Below, piece after piece: positions 7,928 through 15,490 of a stretch of 34,347 nucleotides of DNA. The stretch is from DAOSVX01 sp964616495 (GTDB taxonomy: Bacteria; Bacillota_I; Bacilli_A; RF39; UBA660). The position numbers and the translations under genes were made by a program. The notes beneath the pieces were generated by a model. It searched no databases. It saw only the letters and a program-made list of their open reading frames with translations, and was not told the DNA's origin. The DNA lies in the NCBI GenBank assembly GCA_964616495.1, contig CAZTRF010000004.1:1-34347 (forward strand), in the 5' to 3' direction. Positions within the stretch are counted from its first letter, which is position 1. The number at the start of each line of letters is the position of its first letter.

Positions 7928-9830
7928 ATATACAGATAGTGATATACAAGTATTAGAAGGTTTAGAGGCGATAAGAAAACGTCCCGGTATGTATATTGGT
8001 AGTACAGGAGAAAGAGGACTACATCATTTAGTGTGGGAAATTGTAGACAATGCCGTAGATGAAGCATTGGCAGGTTTTTGTGATGACGTTGAAGTAATTA
8101 TTGAAAAAAACAACATTATTTCAGTAAAAGATGATGGTAGAGGAATTCCAACCGGAATCAATAATAAAACTGGCTTATCAACAATTGAAACAATATTTAC
8201 TGTTTTACATGCTGGAGGAAAATTTGGTGGAGAAGGATATAAAGTTTCTGGTGGACTTCATGGAGTAGGTGCAAGCGTTGTAAATGCTTTATCTGAATGG
8301 TTAGAAGTAAAAGTTTATCATGGTGGAAATGTTTATTTTCAAAAATTTGAAAATGGAGGAAAACCAGCCGGAAAACTAGAAATAATAGATAAATGTGCGG
8401 AAAATAGAACTGGTTCAACTATTCGTTTTAAAGCTGATCCAACTATTTTTCAAGAAACCACAGTTTATAATTATGAAATACTATATAATAGATTAAGAGA
8501 AATAGCTTTTTTAAATAAAGGTTTAAAAATTCATTTAAGGGACGAAAGAGAAGAAGAAAAAATTGCTGACTTTTTATATAGTGGTGGAATTATTGAATAT
8601 GTCCAACTTTTAAATAAAAATAAAAAGCCAATTCATGAACAAATTATATATGTTGAAGGAACAGAAGATAATATTTCTATTGAAGTAGCTATGCAATATA
8701 ATGATAGTTATAATTCAAGCATTTACTCTTTTACTAATAATATTAACACTTATGAGGGAGGAACCCATGAAGATGGTGTTAAAAACACATTAACAAGAGT
8801 TATTAACAATTACGCAAAAAGCGGCAAAATATTAAAAGATAATGACGAAGCTTTAACTGGAGACGACGTAAGAGAAGGATTAACAATGATAATTTCTTGC
8901 AAGCATCCTGATCCTCAGTTTGAAGGTCAAACTAAAACTAAGCTTGGAAATGTGGAAGTAAAGAAAATAGCTTCTGATGTTTTCTCTGAAGGTTTAGAAA
9001 GATTTTTATTAGAAAATCCTGAACAAGCAAAGATAATAATAGATAAATCAATGACTGCAGCTAGAGCAAGAGTTGCAGCTAAAAAAGCTCGAGAATTAAC
9101 GAGAAGAAAAGGCGGATTAGAATTAACCAATCAATGGGGAAAACTTACTGATTGTAGTTCAAAAGATGCTTCAAATACAGAAATATTTATAGTAGAAGGG
9201 GATAGTGCTGCAGGGCCTGCCAAACAAGGAAGAGATTCTAAAACTCAAGCTGTATTGCCAATTCGAGGGAAAATTTTAAACGTCGAAAAAGCTCGTCTTG
9301 ATAGAGGACTTGCTAATGAAGAAATAAGAAGTATGATAACGGCATTTGGAACTGGTATTGGGGAAGAATTCGATATAGCAAAGTTACGTTATAACAAAAT
9401 AATTATAATGACAGATGCCGATGTTGATGGTGCACATATTAGAACCCTTTTATTAACACTATTTTATAGATATTTTAAACCTTTAGTAGAAGAAGGACAT
9501 ATATATGCTGCACAGCCACCCTTATATTCTATAAAGCATGGTAAAACAATTAAATATGTTTTAAATGAAAAAGAACGTGATGATTATTTAGCTACATTAC
9601 CACCTTCAACCAAATATGAAATTGGTCGTATGAAGGGCTTAGGTGAAATGAATGCTATTGAATTACGAGAAACAACTATGCACATAGATACGAGAGAGTT
9701 AGTAAAAATTCATTTAGATGATGCAATGTTAGCAAATGAAACATTTGAAATATTAATGGGCGAAGATGTTGAACCTAGAAGAAAATTTATTGAAGATAAT
9801 GCACTTAACGTTAAGAACTTAGATATTTAG
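7917..9830 (+). CDS. gyrB: DNA gyrase subunit B
   Basis: GyrB is the ATPase half of gyrase, which introduces negative supercoils with GyrA. The 637-residue protein contains a GHKL ATPase with EIVDNAVDEA (residues 41-50) and a DDGRGIP motif. A transducer domain follows, then a TOPRIM domain with EGDSAAG near residue 427 and the DADVDGAHI metal site near 500. The C-terminus ends with the GRMKGLGEMN tail domain. Length fits Gram-positive GyrB (about 640). The ATG has GGAGG upstream within recF. The 16-base gap to gyrA contains a GGGGGAT ribosome site. Confidence 0.98.
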   Translation: MAHEYTDSDIQVLEGLEAIRKRPGMYIGSTGERGLHHLVWEIVDNAVDEALAGFCDDVEVIIEKNNIISVKDDGRGIPTGINNKTGLSTIETIFTVLHAGGKFGGEGYKVSGGLHGVGASVVNALSEWLEVKVYHGGNVYFQKFENGGKPAGKLEIIDKCAENRTGSTIRFKADPTIFQETTVYNYEILYNRLREIAFLNKGLKIHLRDEREEEKIADFLYSGGIIEYVQLLNKNKKPIHEQIIYVEGTEDNISIEVAMQYNDSYNSSIYSFTNNINTYEGGTHEDGVKNTLTRVINNYAKSGKILKDNDEALTGDDVREGLTMIISCKHPDPQFEGQTKTKLGNVEVKKIASDVFSEGLERFLLENPEQAKIIIDKSMTAARARVAAKKARELTRRKGGLELTNQWGKLTDCSSKDASNTEIFIVEGDSAAGPAKQGRDSKTQAVLPIRGKILNVEKARLDRGLANEEIRSMITAFGTGIGEEFDIAKLRYNKIIIMTDADVDGAHIRTLLLTLFYRYFKPLVEEGHIYAAQPPLYSIKHGKTIKYVLNEKERDDYLATLPPSTKYEIGRMKGLGEMNAIELRETTMHIDTRELVKIHLDDAMLANETFEILMGEDVEPRRKFIEDNALNVKNLDI

Positions 9831-9846
9831 GAATGGGGGATATAAA

Positions 9847-12297
9847 ATGAATGAAGAAAAAGATAAAATAATAATTCATCAATTATCAGATGAAATGAAA
9901 ACATCGTTTTTAGATTATTCGATGAGTGTTATCGTTGCTAGAGCTATTCCAGATGTAAGGGATGGGTTAAAGCCTGTTCACCGAAGAATACTATATACCA
10001 TGTATGAAGAAGGAATGACTCCTGACAAGAAGCATCAAAAAAGTGCTAATGCTGTTGGTAGTGTTATGGGACATTACCATCCTCATGGAGATTCTGCTAT
10101 CTATGAATCAATGGTCAGAATGGCACAAGATTTTACTTACCGCCATGTCTTAGTAGATGGACATGGAAACTTTGGATCAATTGATGGTGATGGTGCAGCT
10201 GCTAGTCGTTATACTGAAGCTAAATTATCAAAAATATCAATGGAATTACTTCGTGATTTAAATAAAAATACTGTTAACTTTATTGAAAACTATGATGGTC
10301 AAAGAATGGAACCAGAAGTTTTACCGAGTAGATTTCCTAATATTTTAGTAAATGGAAATATGGGTATTGCCGTAGGAATGGCAACTAATATTCCCCCTCA
10401 TAATTTAGGAGAAGTTATTGATGGAACGATTGCTTTTATTGATAATCCAGACATATCAGTTTTAGAATTAATGTCTTATATAAAAGGTCCCGATTTTCCG
10501 ACTTCAGGAACCATTTTAGGGAACAGTGGTATTAAAAATGCTTATGAAAATGGTAGAGGAAGTATAACAATTCGTTCAGCCGTTGAAATAGAAGAGCATA
10601 ATAATCGAACAAGATTGGTTATTACCGAAATACCATATCAAATAAATAAATCAGCCTTAATTCAAAGAATTGCTGAATTAGTTAGGGATAAGGTAATTGA
10701 AGGAATAGCAGATTTACATGATGAATCAGCCTTAGAAGGCATAAAAATAGTTATAGACTTAAAAAAAGAGGCAAATGCTAATGTAATTTTAAATAATCTT
10801 TATAAACATACCCAATTACAAATTTCATATGGTATTAACTTTTTAATGCTAGTTGATGGTAAACCTAGAACGTTGAGTTTACCAGAAATATTAAGATATT
10901 ATGTTGATTATCAAAAAGAAATAATAGTTAGAAGAACAAAATTTGATTTAGAAAAGTCTGAGGCAAGAGCACATATTTTAGAAGGATTAAAAATAGCTTT
11001 AGATCACATAGATGAAGTAATAAAGACTATCAAAGAATCAAAAAGCGATGAAGATGCCAAAAAGAACTTGATAACAAAGTTTCAACTATCAGATGCTCAA
11101 TCAGATGCCATATTAGAAATGAAGTTAAGAAGATTAACAGGTTTAGAAAGAGATAAGATTGAGAACGAGTTAGTTGAATTGATGAAATTGATCGAAGAAC
11201 TAAAATCAATTTTAGCAGACAATCAAAAAGTTTTAGATATCATTAAAAATGAAATGACAGAAATAAAAAATAAATATGCTGATGAAAGAAAAACTAAAAT
11301 AGATATGTCAGCAATAGAATATATTGAAGATGAATCATTAATTCCTGAAGAGAATGTTTTAATAACTTTAACAAATAGAGGATATATAAAACGTTTAACA
11401 TCAGATTCTTACCGTTTACAAAACAGAGGAGGAGTTGGTGTTAAGGGAATAACCACTAATGAAGAAGACTTTGTTGAACATCTAATAAATTTATCAACTC
11501 ATGATTATATTTTATTCTTTACTAATAAAGGAAAAGTATATCGTTTAAAAGGATATGAAATTCCTGAGTTTAGTAAACAGGCTAAAGGATTACCAATAAT
11601 AAACTTACTTCAAATAGATAAAGATGAAAAAGTTAATACTATGATAAAATATTCTAAGGAGTCTCCAGAAAAATATTTGGTCTTTGCTACAAAAAAAGGA
11701 ATAGTAAAAAGAACTAATATTTCAGACTTTGACAATATAAGAGCTACTGGTAAAATTAGTATAACTTTAAAAGAAAATGATGAATTAATAGGAGTAAAGA
11801 AAACAACTGGGGAAAACGAGATTTTATTAGGATCTAGTTCTGGAAGAATGGCAAAGTTTAATGAAGAGGATGTTAGAATAATGGGAAGAACAGCTTCTGG
11901 AGTAAGAGGAATTAATTTAAACGGAGCCGAGTGTATCGGAGTCGAAGTTGCTAATAGCGAACAAGAAATATTAATTGTAACAGAAAAGGGTTATGGCAAA
12001 AAAACATGTGTTGGAGAATATCGTTTGGCAAAACGAGGCAGTAAAGGAGTAAAAGGGTTAAGCGTTACTGAAAAAAACGGCCCAATAGCATCATTCAAAA
12101 TTTGTTATGAAGATAAGGATGTTATGATAATAACAGATTCGGGAATGATTATTAGAGTTCCTTTAGATCAGATATCAACATTAGGAAGAGTAACTCAAGG
12201 AGTAAGATTAATTAACTTAAAAGAAAATCAAAAAGTATCAACCATTAGTTTGGTGGACAAAATGACCGAGATTAACGAAGAGGTGCAAGAGGTTTAA
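9847..12297 (+). CDS. gyrA: DNA gyrase subunit A
   Basis: GyrA is the DNA-cleaving subunit of gyrase. In the 816-residue protein the catalytic tyrosine is Tyr122 (SRYTEAK), and the quinolone-determining region reads HPHGDSAIYE with Ser83 and Glu87, exactly in E. coli numbering. Ser83 is the wild-type form, so no classical resistance change is seen. The C-terminal beta-pinwheel repeats (NRGGVGVKG, KRGSKGVKG) start near residue 510. The stop codon abuts the first ParB-like site at 12298. Confidence 0.98.
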   Translation: MNEEKDKIIIHQLSDEMKTSFLDYSMSVIVARAIPDVRDGLKPVHRRILYTMYEEGMTPDKKHQKSANAVGSVMGHYHPHGDSAIYESMVRMAQDFTYRHVLVDGHGNFGSIDGDGAAASRYTEAKLSKISMELLRDLNKNTVNFIENYDGQRMEPEVLPSRFPNILVNGNMGIAVGMATNIPPHNLGEVIDGTIAFIDNPDISVLELMSYIKGPDFPTSGTILGNSGIKNAYENGRGSITIRSAVEIEEHNNRTRLVITEIPYQINKSALIQRIAELVRDKVIEGIADLHDESALEGIKIVIDLKKEANANVILNNLYKHTQLQISYGINFLMLVDGKPRTLSLPEILRYYVDYQKEIIVRRTKFDLEKSEARAHILEGLKIALDHIDEVIKTIKESKSDEDAKKNLITKFQLSDAQSDAILEMKLRRLTGLERDKIENELVELMKLIEELKSILADNQKVLDIIKNEMTEIKNKYADERKTKIDMSAIEYIEDESLIPEENVLITLTNRGYIKRLTSDSYRLQNRGGVGVKGITTNEEDFVEHLINLSTHDYILFFTNKGKVYRLKGYEIPEFSKQAKGLPIINLLQIDKDEKVNTMIKYSKESPEKYLVFATKKGIVKRTNISDFDNIRATGKISITLKENDELIGVKKTTGENEILLGSSSGRMAKFNEEDVRIMGRTASGVRGINLNGAECIGVEVANSEQEILIVTEKGYGKKTCVGEYRLAKRGSKGVKGLSVTEKNGPIASFKICYEDKDVMIITDSGMIIRVPLDQISTLGRVTQGVRLINLKENQKVSTISLVDKMTEINEEVQEV

Positions 12298-12313
12298 TGT
12301 TTCACGGGAAACA
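12298..12313. promoter_or_regulatory. parS: parS variant, half parS and half Noc-like
   Basis: TGTTTCACGGGAAACA differs from the perfect parS palindrome by one central base (CACGGG instead of CACGTG). The left half is a parS half-site and the right half carries the GGGAAA of the Noc-type sites. It begins one base after the gyrA stop. Confidence 0.7.
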
Positions 12314-12330
12314 GTAAACTAATCTCCTAA

Positions 12331-12350
12331 ATTATTTCCCGGGAAATAAT
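12331..12350. promoter_or_regulatory. Noc-type binding site (NBS) 1
   Basis: ATTATTTCCCGGGAAATAAT contains TATTTCCCGGGAAATA, the palindrome I recall as the Noc binding sequence of Bacillus. The perfect palindrome extends over 12328-12353. Its centre is 31 bases before that of the next parS. Confidence 0.8.
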
Positions 12351-12363
12351 TTAACAAGAACAA

Positions 12364-12379
12364 TGTTTCACGTGAAACA
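12364..12379. promoter_or_regulatory. parS: parS site 1
   Basis: TGTTTCACGTGAAACA is the canonical ParB/Spo0J parS palindrome with no mismatch. The flanking bases extend the palindrome to 12359-12384, and a run of T follows. Confidence 0.93.
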
Positions 12380-12490
12380 TTGTTTTTATATGTTGAAATA
12401 TATATATCTTATATATAAGGATTATAAAATCTTAAGACCTTTAAAATTAACAAAACTAATTGTCTTAAACTTTCATTAAAATAAGACTAA

Positions 12491-12510
12491 ATTATTTCCC
12501 GGGAAATAAT
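12491..12510. promoter_or_regulatory. Noc-type binding site (NBS) 2
   Basis: The same 20-base palindrome as NBS 1, 31 bases centre to centre before parS 2. Confidence 0.8.
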
Positions 12511-12523
12511 TTTAATAAAGCAA

Positions 12524-12539
12524 TGTTTCACGTGAAACA
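12524..12539. promoter_or_regulatory. parS: parS site 2
   Basis: Perfect parS palindrome. The flanks extend the inverted repeat to 30 bases (12517-12546), followed by T residues. Confidence 0.93.
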
Positions 12540-12643
12540 TTGCTTTTCTGCAGTAATTACGTGGTTTTTGGAATTTTTTAAGGAATAAAGGTAGCTTATT
12601 ATTTGTTAAAAAAGGAAATATATACGAAAAATATATAATTCAA

Positions 12644-12659
12644 TGTTTCACGTGAAACA
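12644..12659. promoter_or_regulatory. parS: parS site 3
   Basis: Perfect parS palindrome, the only one in the block without a neighbouring Noc-type site. Confidence 0.93.
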
Positions 12660-12765
12660 TTATTCTTTGTACTGATATATATTTTATATATAAAGATTAT
12701 AAAATATTAAAACCTTTAAAATTAACAAAACTAATTGTTTTAAACTTTCATTAAAATAACACTAA

Positions 12766-12785
12766 ATTATTTCCCGGGAAATAAT
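12766..12785. promoter_or_regulatory. Noc-type binding site (NBS) 3
   Basis: Identical 20-base palindrome, again 31 bases centre to centre before the following parS. Confidence 0.8.
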
Positions 12786-12798
12786 TTTAATAAAGCAA

Positions 12799-12814
12799 TG
12801 TTTCACGTGAAACA
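12799..12814. promoter_or_regulatory. parS: parS site 4
   Basis: Perfect parS inside a 36-base perfect palindrome (12789-12824), the longest in the block. It lies just upstream of the SRP RNA promoter. Confidence 0.93.
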
Positions 12815-12835
12815 TTGCTTTATTCTTTTTTGTTA

Positions 12836-12864
12836 TTGCTTTAAAGATTAAAAAATAGTATAAT
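12836..12864 (+). promoter_or_regulatory. Promoter of the SRP RNA gene
   Basis: TTGCTT (12836-12841) and TATAAT (12859-12864) are separated by exactly 17 bases. Transcription would start near 12871, the first base of the SRP RNA stem. Confidence 0.85.
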
Positions 12865-12870
12865 TTAGAT

Positions 12871-12949
12871 GTGCAACAAGCATATTGTAAATTGGTCAGA
12901 GTCGGAAGACAGCAGCCACATCAATCTCTGCTTGTGTGCACTTTTATTT
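12871..12949 (+). ncRNA. ffs: Signal recognition particle RNA, small (4.5S-like) type
   Basis: The conserved apical domain is visible: GGTCAG at 12894-12899 and CGGAAGACAGCAGCC at 12903-12917, which match the universal SRP loop (GGUCAG...GGAAG.AGCAGCC). The 5' end GTGCA and ACAAGCA pairs with TGCTTGT and TGCAC (12929-12941) around a single bulged base, closing a roughly 71-base hairpin. TTTTATTTT follows and would end transcription. There is no Alu domain, unlike Bacillus scRNA but like Mollicutes. Binding to Ffh is expected. A 66-residue ORF overlapping this gene is spurious. Confidence 0.95.
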
Positions 12950-12969
12950 TATAAAAAAATGCATTTCAA

Positions 12970-12985
12970 TGTTTCACGTGAAACA
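12970..12985. promoter_or_regulatory. parS: parS site 5
   Basis: Perfect parS palindrome, extended by its flanks to 12964-12991, just after the SRP RNA. Confidence 0.93.
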
Positions 12986-13003
12986 TTGAAAAAAGTTATT
13001 AAA

Positions 13004-13023
13004 ATTATTTCCCGGGAAATAAT
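13004..13023. promoter_or_regulatory. Noc-type binding site (NBS) 4
   Basis: Identical 20-base palindrome lying between parS 5 and parS 6, with centres 36 and 35 bases away. Confidence 0.8.
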
Positions 13024-13040
13024 TTGCGTAAAAGACATAA

Positions 13041-13056
13041 TGTTTCACGTGAAACA
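13041..13056. promoter_or_regulatory. parS: parS site 6
   Basis: Perfect parS ending one base before the AGGAG ribosome site (13058-13062) of tadA. ParB binding here could affect tadA expression; this is inference. Confidence 0.93.
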
Positions 13057-13068
13057 TAGGAGTGTATA

Positions 13069-13491
13069 ATGAAAGAAAAATATATAGAAGTGGCAATATC
13101 AGAAGCCGAAAAGGCTTTTAACGAAAATCAAATACCTGTAGGAGCAGTTATTGTTAGTGATGATAAAATAGTTTCAAAAGCTTATAACAAAAGAGATACG
13201 TCTTATAATATATTGGATCATGCTGAAATTATTGCAATAAACAAAGCTACCAAAAGATTAAAAAATTGGAGATTAGATCAATGTGATTTATATGTGACTT
13301 TGGAGCCGTGCAATATGTGCAAAGAAATTATTAAAGAATCCAGAATAAAAAATGTTTATTTTTTAATTAATAGTAATTCTTATAATAATAAAGTAAAACC
13401 TCATGAAAAAGTCAATTTTGAAAAAGTTAACTATATGCAAACGAACAAATATGTAGATTTGTTTTACAACTTTTTTGATAAATTAAGATAA
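13069..13491 (+). CDS. tadA: tRNA-specific adenosine deaminase TadA
   Basis: TadA converts the wobble adenosine of tRNA-Arg(ACG) to inosine. The 140-residue protein has the cytidine/adenosine deaminase zinc site: HAE at about residue 52-54 (zinc ligand His, catalytic Glu) and EPCNMC near 83-88 with both cysteine ligands. The PVGAVIV strand motif is near residue 22. The C-terminal third is diverged from Bacillus TadA but length is near normal. The ATG has AGGAG seven bases upstream. Bacillus also has tadA, SRP RNA and dnaX together, but there the RNA gene follows tadA. Confidence 0.9.
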   Translation: MKEKYIEVAISEAEKAFNENQIPVGAVIVSDDKIVSKAYNKRDTSYNILDHAEIIAINKATKRLKNWRLDQCDLYVTLEPCNMCKEIIKESRIKNVYFLINSNSYNNKVKPHEKVNFEKVNYMQTNKYVDLFYNFFDKLR

Positions 13492-13507
13492 AATATCGTG
13501 TTTTATA

Positions 13508-13516
13508 TGTTATAAT
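13508..13516 (+). promoter_or_regulatory. Extended -10 promoter for the dnaX operon
   Basis: TGTTATAAT is a perfect extended -10 located 20 bases before the dnaX ATG. It supports the start at 13536, because an ORF start at 13521 would fall about at the transcription start. Confidence 0.6.
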
Positions 13517-13535
13517 TGTTGTGATGGTGATTTAT

Positions 13536-15182
13536 ATGGATTACAAGGTGTTGTATAGAAAATATAGGCCTACAGATTTTACTGAAATTGTTGGTCAAGA
13601 CCACATTACAGAAATTTTAAAAAAGTCTATTATTTCAAATAAGATAGCACATGCTTATTTGTTTACGGGGCCTCGAGGAACTGGAAAAACTTCTACGGCA
13701 AAGGCTTTTGCCAAAGCAATTAATTGCGAATGTCCTAAGGATGGGATTCCATGTGGAGAGTGTTTGGCTTGTCGAGATGGTGGAGATAATCCCGATATTA
13801 TTGAAATAGATGCGGCTTCTAATAATGGAGTAGACGAAATCAGGGAATTAAGAAATAATGTAAAAATATTGCCTTCAAATTTAAAATATAAGATCTATAT
13901 TATAGATGAAGTGCACATGTTAACAATAAGTGCATTTAATGCACTGTTAAAAACTTTAGAAGAACCACCAGCACACGTTATTTTTATATTAGCTACAACC
14001 GATCCTCAAAAAATACCTTCTACGGTAATATCTCGCTGTCAAAGATATGACTTTAAAAAATTAGACATAGACGTGATAGTTGACCGATTAAAAGATATAT
14101 GTGAAAAAGAAAGCATTGAGGCGGATTCTGATTCGTTAAAGGAAATAGCCTATATTTCAGATGGAGCTATGAGAGATTCTTTGGGAATGTTAGAACAACT
14201 TTCTACATTATCTGAAAATAAAATTTCTTTAGATTTGATTACTAAAATATATAAGTCTATTACTCAATCTTCATTAGAAGAACTATATGATAATTTAGAA
14301 AATAATGATATTGAAAAAACAATAAATTGTCTAAAAAACATTCAAATGAATGGTGTTGACTATATTATTTTTGTAAATAAAATGATAGAATTTTTAAGGA
14401 AAAAAGCGGAAACTGTAAAGTATTCTGTTAATAAATGTGAGTTTTCCTTTACAAAAATTAAAAATTTGATATTTAGTTTAAATTCTTTACTGGTATCAGC
14501 AAAAAGCTCAATTGATCCATACATTTTGGTAGAATTAACTTTATTAGATGTTTTAGATTCAGTAGAAGCTAAGGAAGGACCTGAGTTACCAGAGTCCGTT
14601 GTTCCGAAAAAAGAAGAAAAAACAGTTGATAAAGAAGAATCTGAGTTACCAGAACCCGTTGTTCTGAAAAAAAAAGAAAAAACAGTTGATATTGAGCTTG
14701 AAGAGAAAACTTTGTTGGAGTCTGAAAATCTTAATAGAAATATAAGAATTAATAATTGTTTGGCAGAAGCCGATAAGAAAGCGAAAGATGTAATGAGTCG
14801 CAAATGGTTAGAGTTTGTTGAAAGTGAAATGGAAAAAAATGTGGCTCTATACAATGTGGTTATTGATACATCAGTAGAAGCAGCTTCAGAAAATATCTTA
14901 ATAGTTTCGGTTAAAGAAGAAAGTCAAAAAGCTTTATTTCAAAAGAAAATAGGAGAAATAGCTAAAGATTTGAGTTCTTTTTTGGAAAAGACCGTTAAAG
15001 TGGTTTCGGTTTCTTTAGAAGAATGGAAAACCATAAAACAAAAATATATTGAGGACATTAAGAATAAAATAAAATATAATATAAAGCCAGAAATAGAAGA
15101 AAATATAAAAAAGAAAAAAATTAGTAAAATGGAAAAAGTGGCAAATGAAATATTTGAAACTTCAAATATAGAAATTAGATAG
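13536..15182 (+). CDS. dnaX: DNA polymerase III subunits gamma/tau
   Basis: DnaX is the clamp-loader ATPase that also bridges polymerase and helicase. From the ATG at 13536 (GGTGAT upstream) it has 548 residues, with Walker A GPRGTGKT at 45-52, zinc cysteines 64, 73, 76 and 79, a DEVH Walker B near 126 and SRC sensor motif near 165. The clamp-loader body ends near residue 345 and a tau-specific tail follows. The linker holds two tandem 20-residue units (about 349-388) encoded by a 60-base repeat, the second with a run of nine A at 14667-14675. Slippage there by +1 or -1 would stop at about residue 384 or 402, giving a gamma-like form; that is speculative. It heads the unit running to mfd. Confidence 0.96.
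   Translation: MDYKVLYRKYRPTDFTEIVGQDHITEILKKSIISNKIAHAYLFTGPRGTGKTSTAKAFAKAINCECPKDGIPCGECLACRDGGDNPDIIEIDAASNNGVDEIRELRNNVKILPSNLKYKIYIIDEVHMLTISAFNALLKTLEEPPAHVIFILATTDPQKIPSTVISRCQRYDFKKLDIDVIVDRLKDICEKESIEADSDSLKEIAYISDGAMRDSLGMLEQLSTLSENKISLDLITKIYKSITQSSLEELYDNLENNDIEKTINCLKNIQMNGVDYIIFVNKMIEFLRKKAETVKYSVNKCEFSFTKIKNLIFSLNSLLVSAKSSIDPYILVELTLLDVLDSVEAKEGPELPESVVPKKEEKTVDKEESELPEPVVLKKKEKTVDIELEEKTLLESENLNRNIRINNCLAEADKKAKDVMSRKWLEFVESEMEKNVALYNVVIDTSVEAASENILIVSVKEESQKALFQKKIGEIAKDLSSFLEKTVKVVSVSLEEWKTIKQKYIEDIKNKIKYNIKPEIEENIKKKKISKMEKVANEIFETSNIEIR
14581..14690 (+). repeat. 60-bp tandem repeat in the dnaX linker
   Basis: Two in-frame units start at 14581 and 14641 with the same beginning (CTGAGTTACCAGA) and the same end (AAAAAACAGTTGAT). 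They encode E-L-P-E-x-V-V-x-K-K units. The second unit has gained nine consecutive A. Confidence 0.9.
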
Positions 15183-15193
15183 GAGAATAAATT

Positions 15194-15490
15194 ATGAATA
15201 TGCAAGCCCTTATGGCACAAGCACAAAAAATGCAAAAAGACATTATGAAAAAGAAAGAAGAATTGGGAAAAAAAGAATTTGTTGGTAAGAGTGGATTAGT
15301 AGAGATTACGATGAATGGGAATAAAGAAGTTTTAGAAATAAAAATTGATAAAACTGCCACTTTAGACAAAGAAGATTTGGAAATGCTAGAAGATATGATT
15401 AAATTAGCATTTAAAAATGCTATCACTGAAATAGATAAAGAGTCAGAAAAAGCTATGGGAGCATATGGCTCATTAAATGGCTTAATATGA
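15194..15490 (+). CDS. ybaB: YbaB/EbfC family nucleoid-associated protein
   Basis: YbaB is a small DNA-binding protein, usually encoded between dnaX and recR. The 98-residue sequence begins MNMQALMAQAQKMQKDIMKK, has the GLVEITMNGNKEVLEIKID beta segment and a helical C-terminus, all typical. The length is slightly shorter than usual (about 105). AGGAG lies nine bases before the ATG. The stop overlaps the recR start (ATGA). Confidence 0.95.
   Translation: MNMQALMAQAQKMQKDIMKKKEELGKKEFVGKSGLVEITMNGNKEVLEIKIDKTATLDKEDLEMLEDMIKLAFKNAITEIDKESEKAMGAYGSLNGLI

Larger units (their letters stand above)
12400..12546. repeat. 147-bp direct repeat, copy 1 (contains NBS 2 and parS 2)
   Basis: This stretch matches 12675-12821 base for base at a fixed offset of 275, without gaps and with about six substitutions. 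It contains a hairpin (TTAAGAC 12432-12438 with GTCTTAA 12462-12468, inner AATTA/TAATT), then NBS 2 and parS 2. Confidence 0.9.
12675..12821. repeat. 147-bp direct repeat, copy 2 (contains NBS 3 and parS 4)
   Basis: Second copy of the 12400-12546 unit. The hairpin arms have changed together to TTAAAAC (12707-12713) and GTTTTAA (12737-12743), so pairing is kept. Confidence 0.9.

Noticed and set aside
12869..13069. 66-residue plus-strand ORF
   Set aside because: It runs over the SRP RNA, parS 5 and NBS 4, and has no ribosome site or recognisable protein features; the RNA gene explains the sequence.
14360..14854. 164-residue minus-strand ORF inside dnaX
   Set aside because: Shadow of the charged tau linker read backwards; no ribosome site or recognisable protein features.
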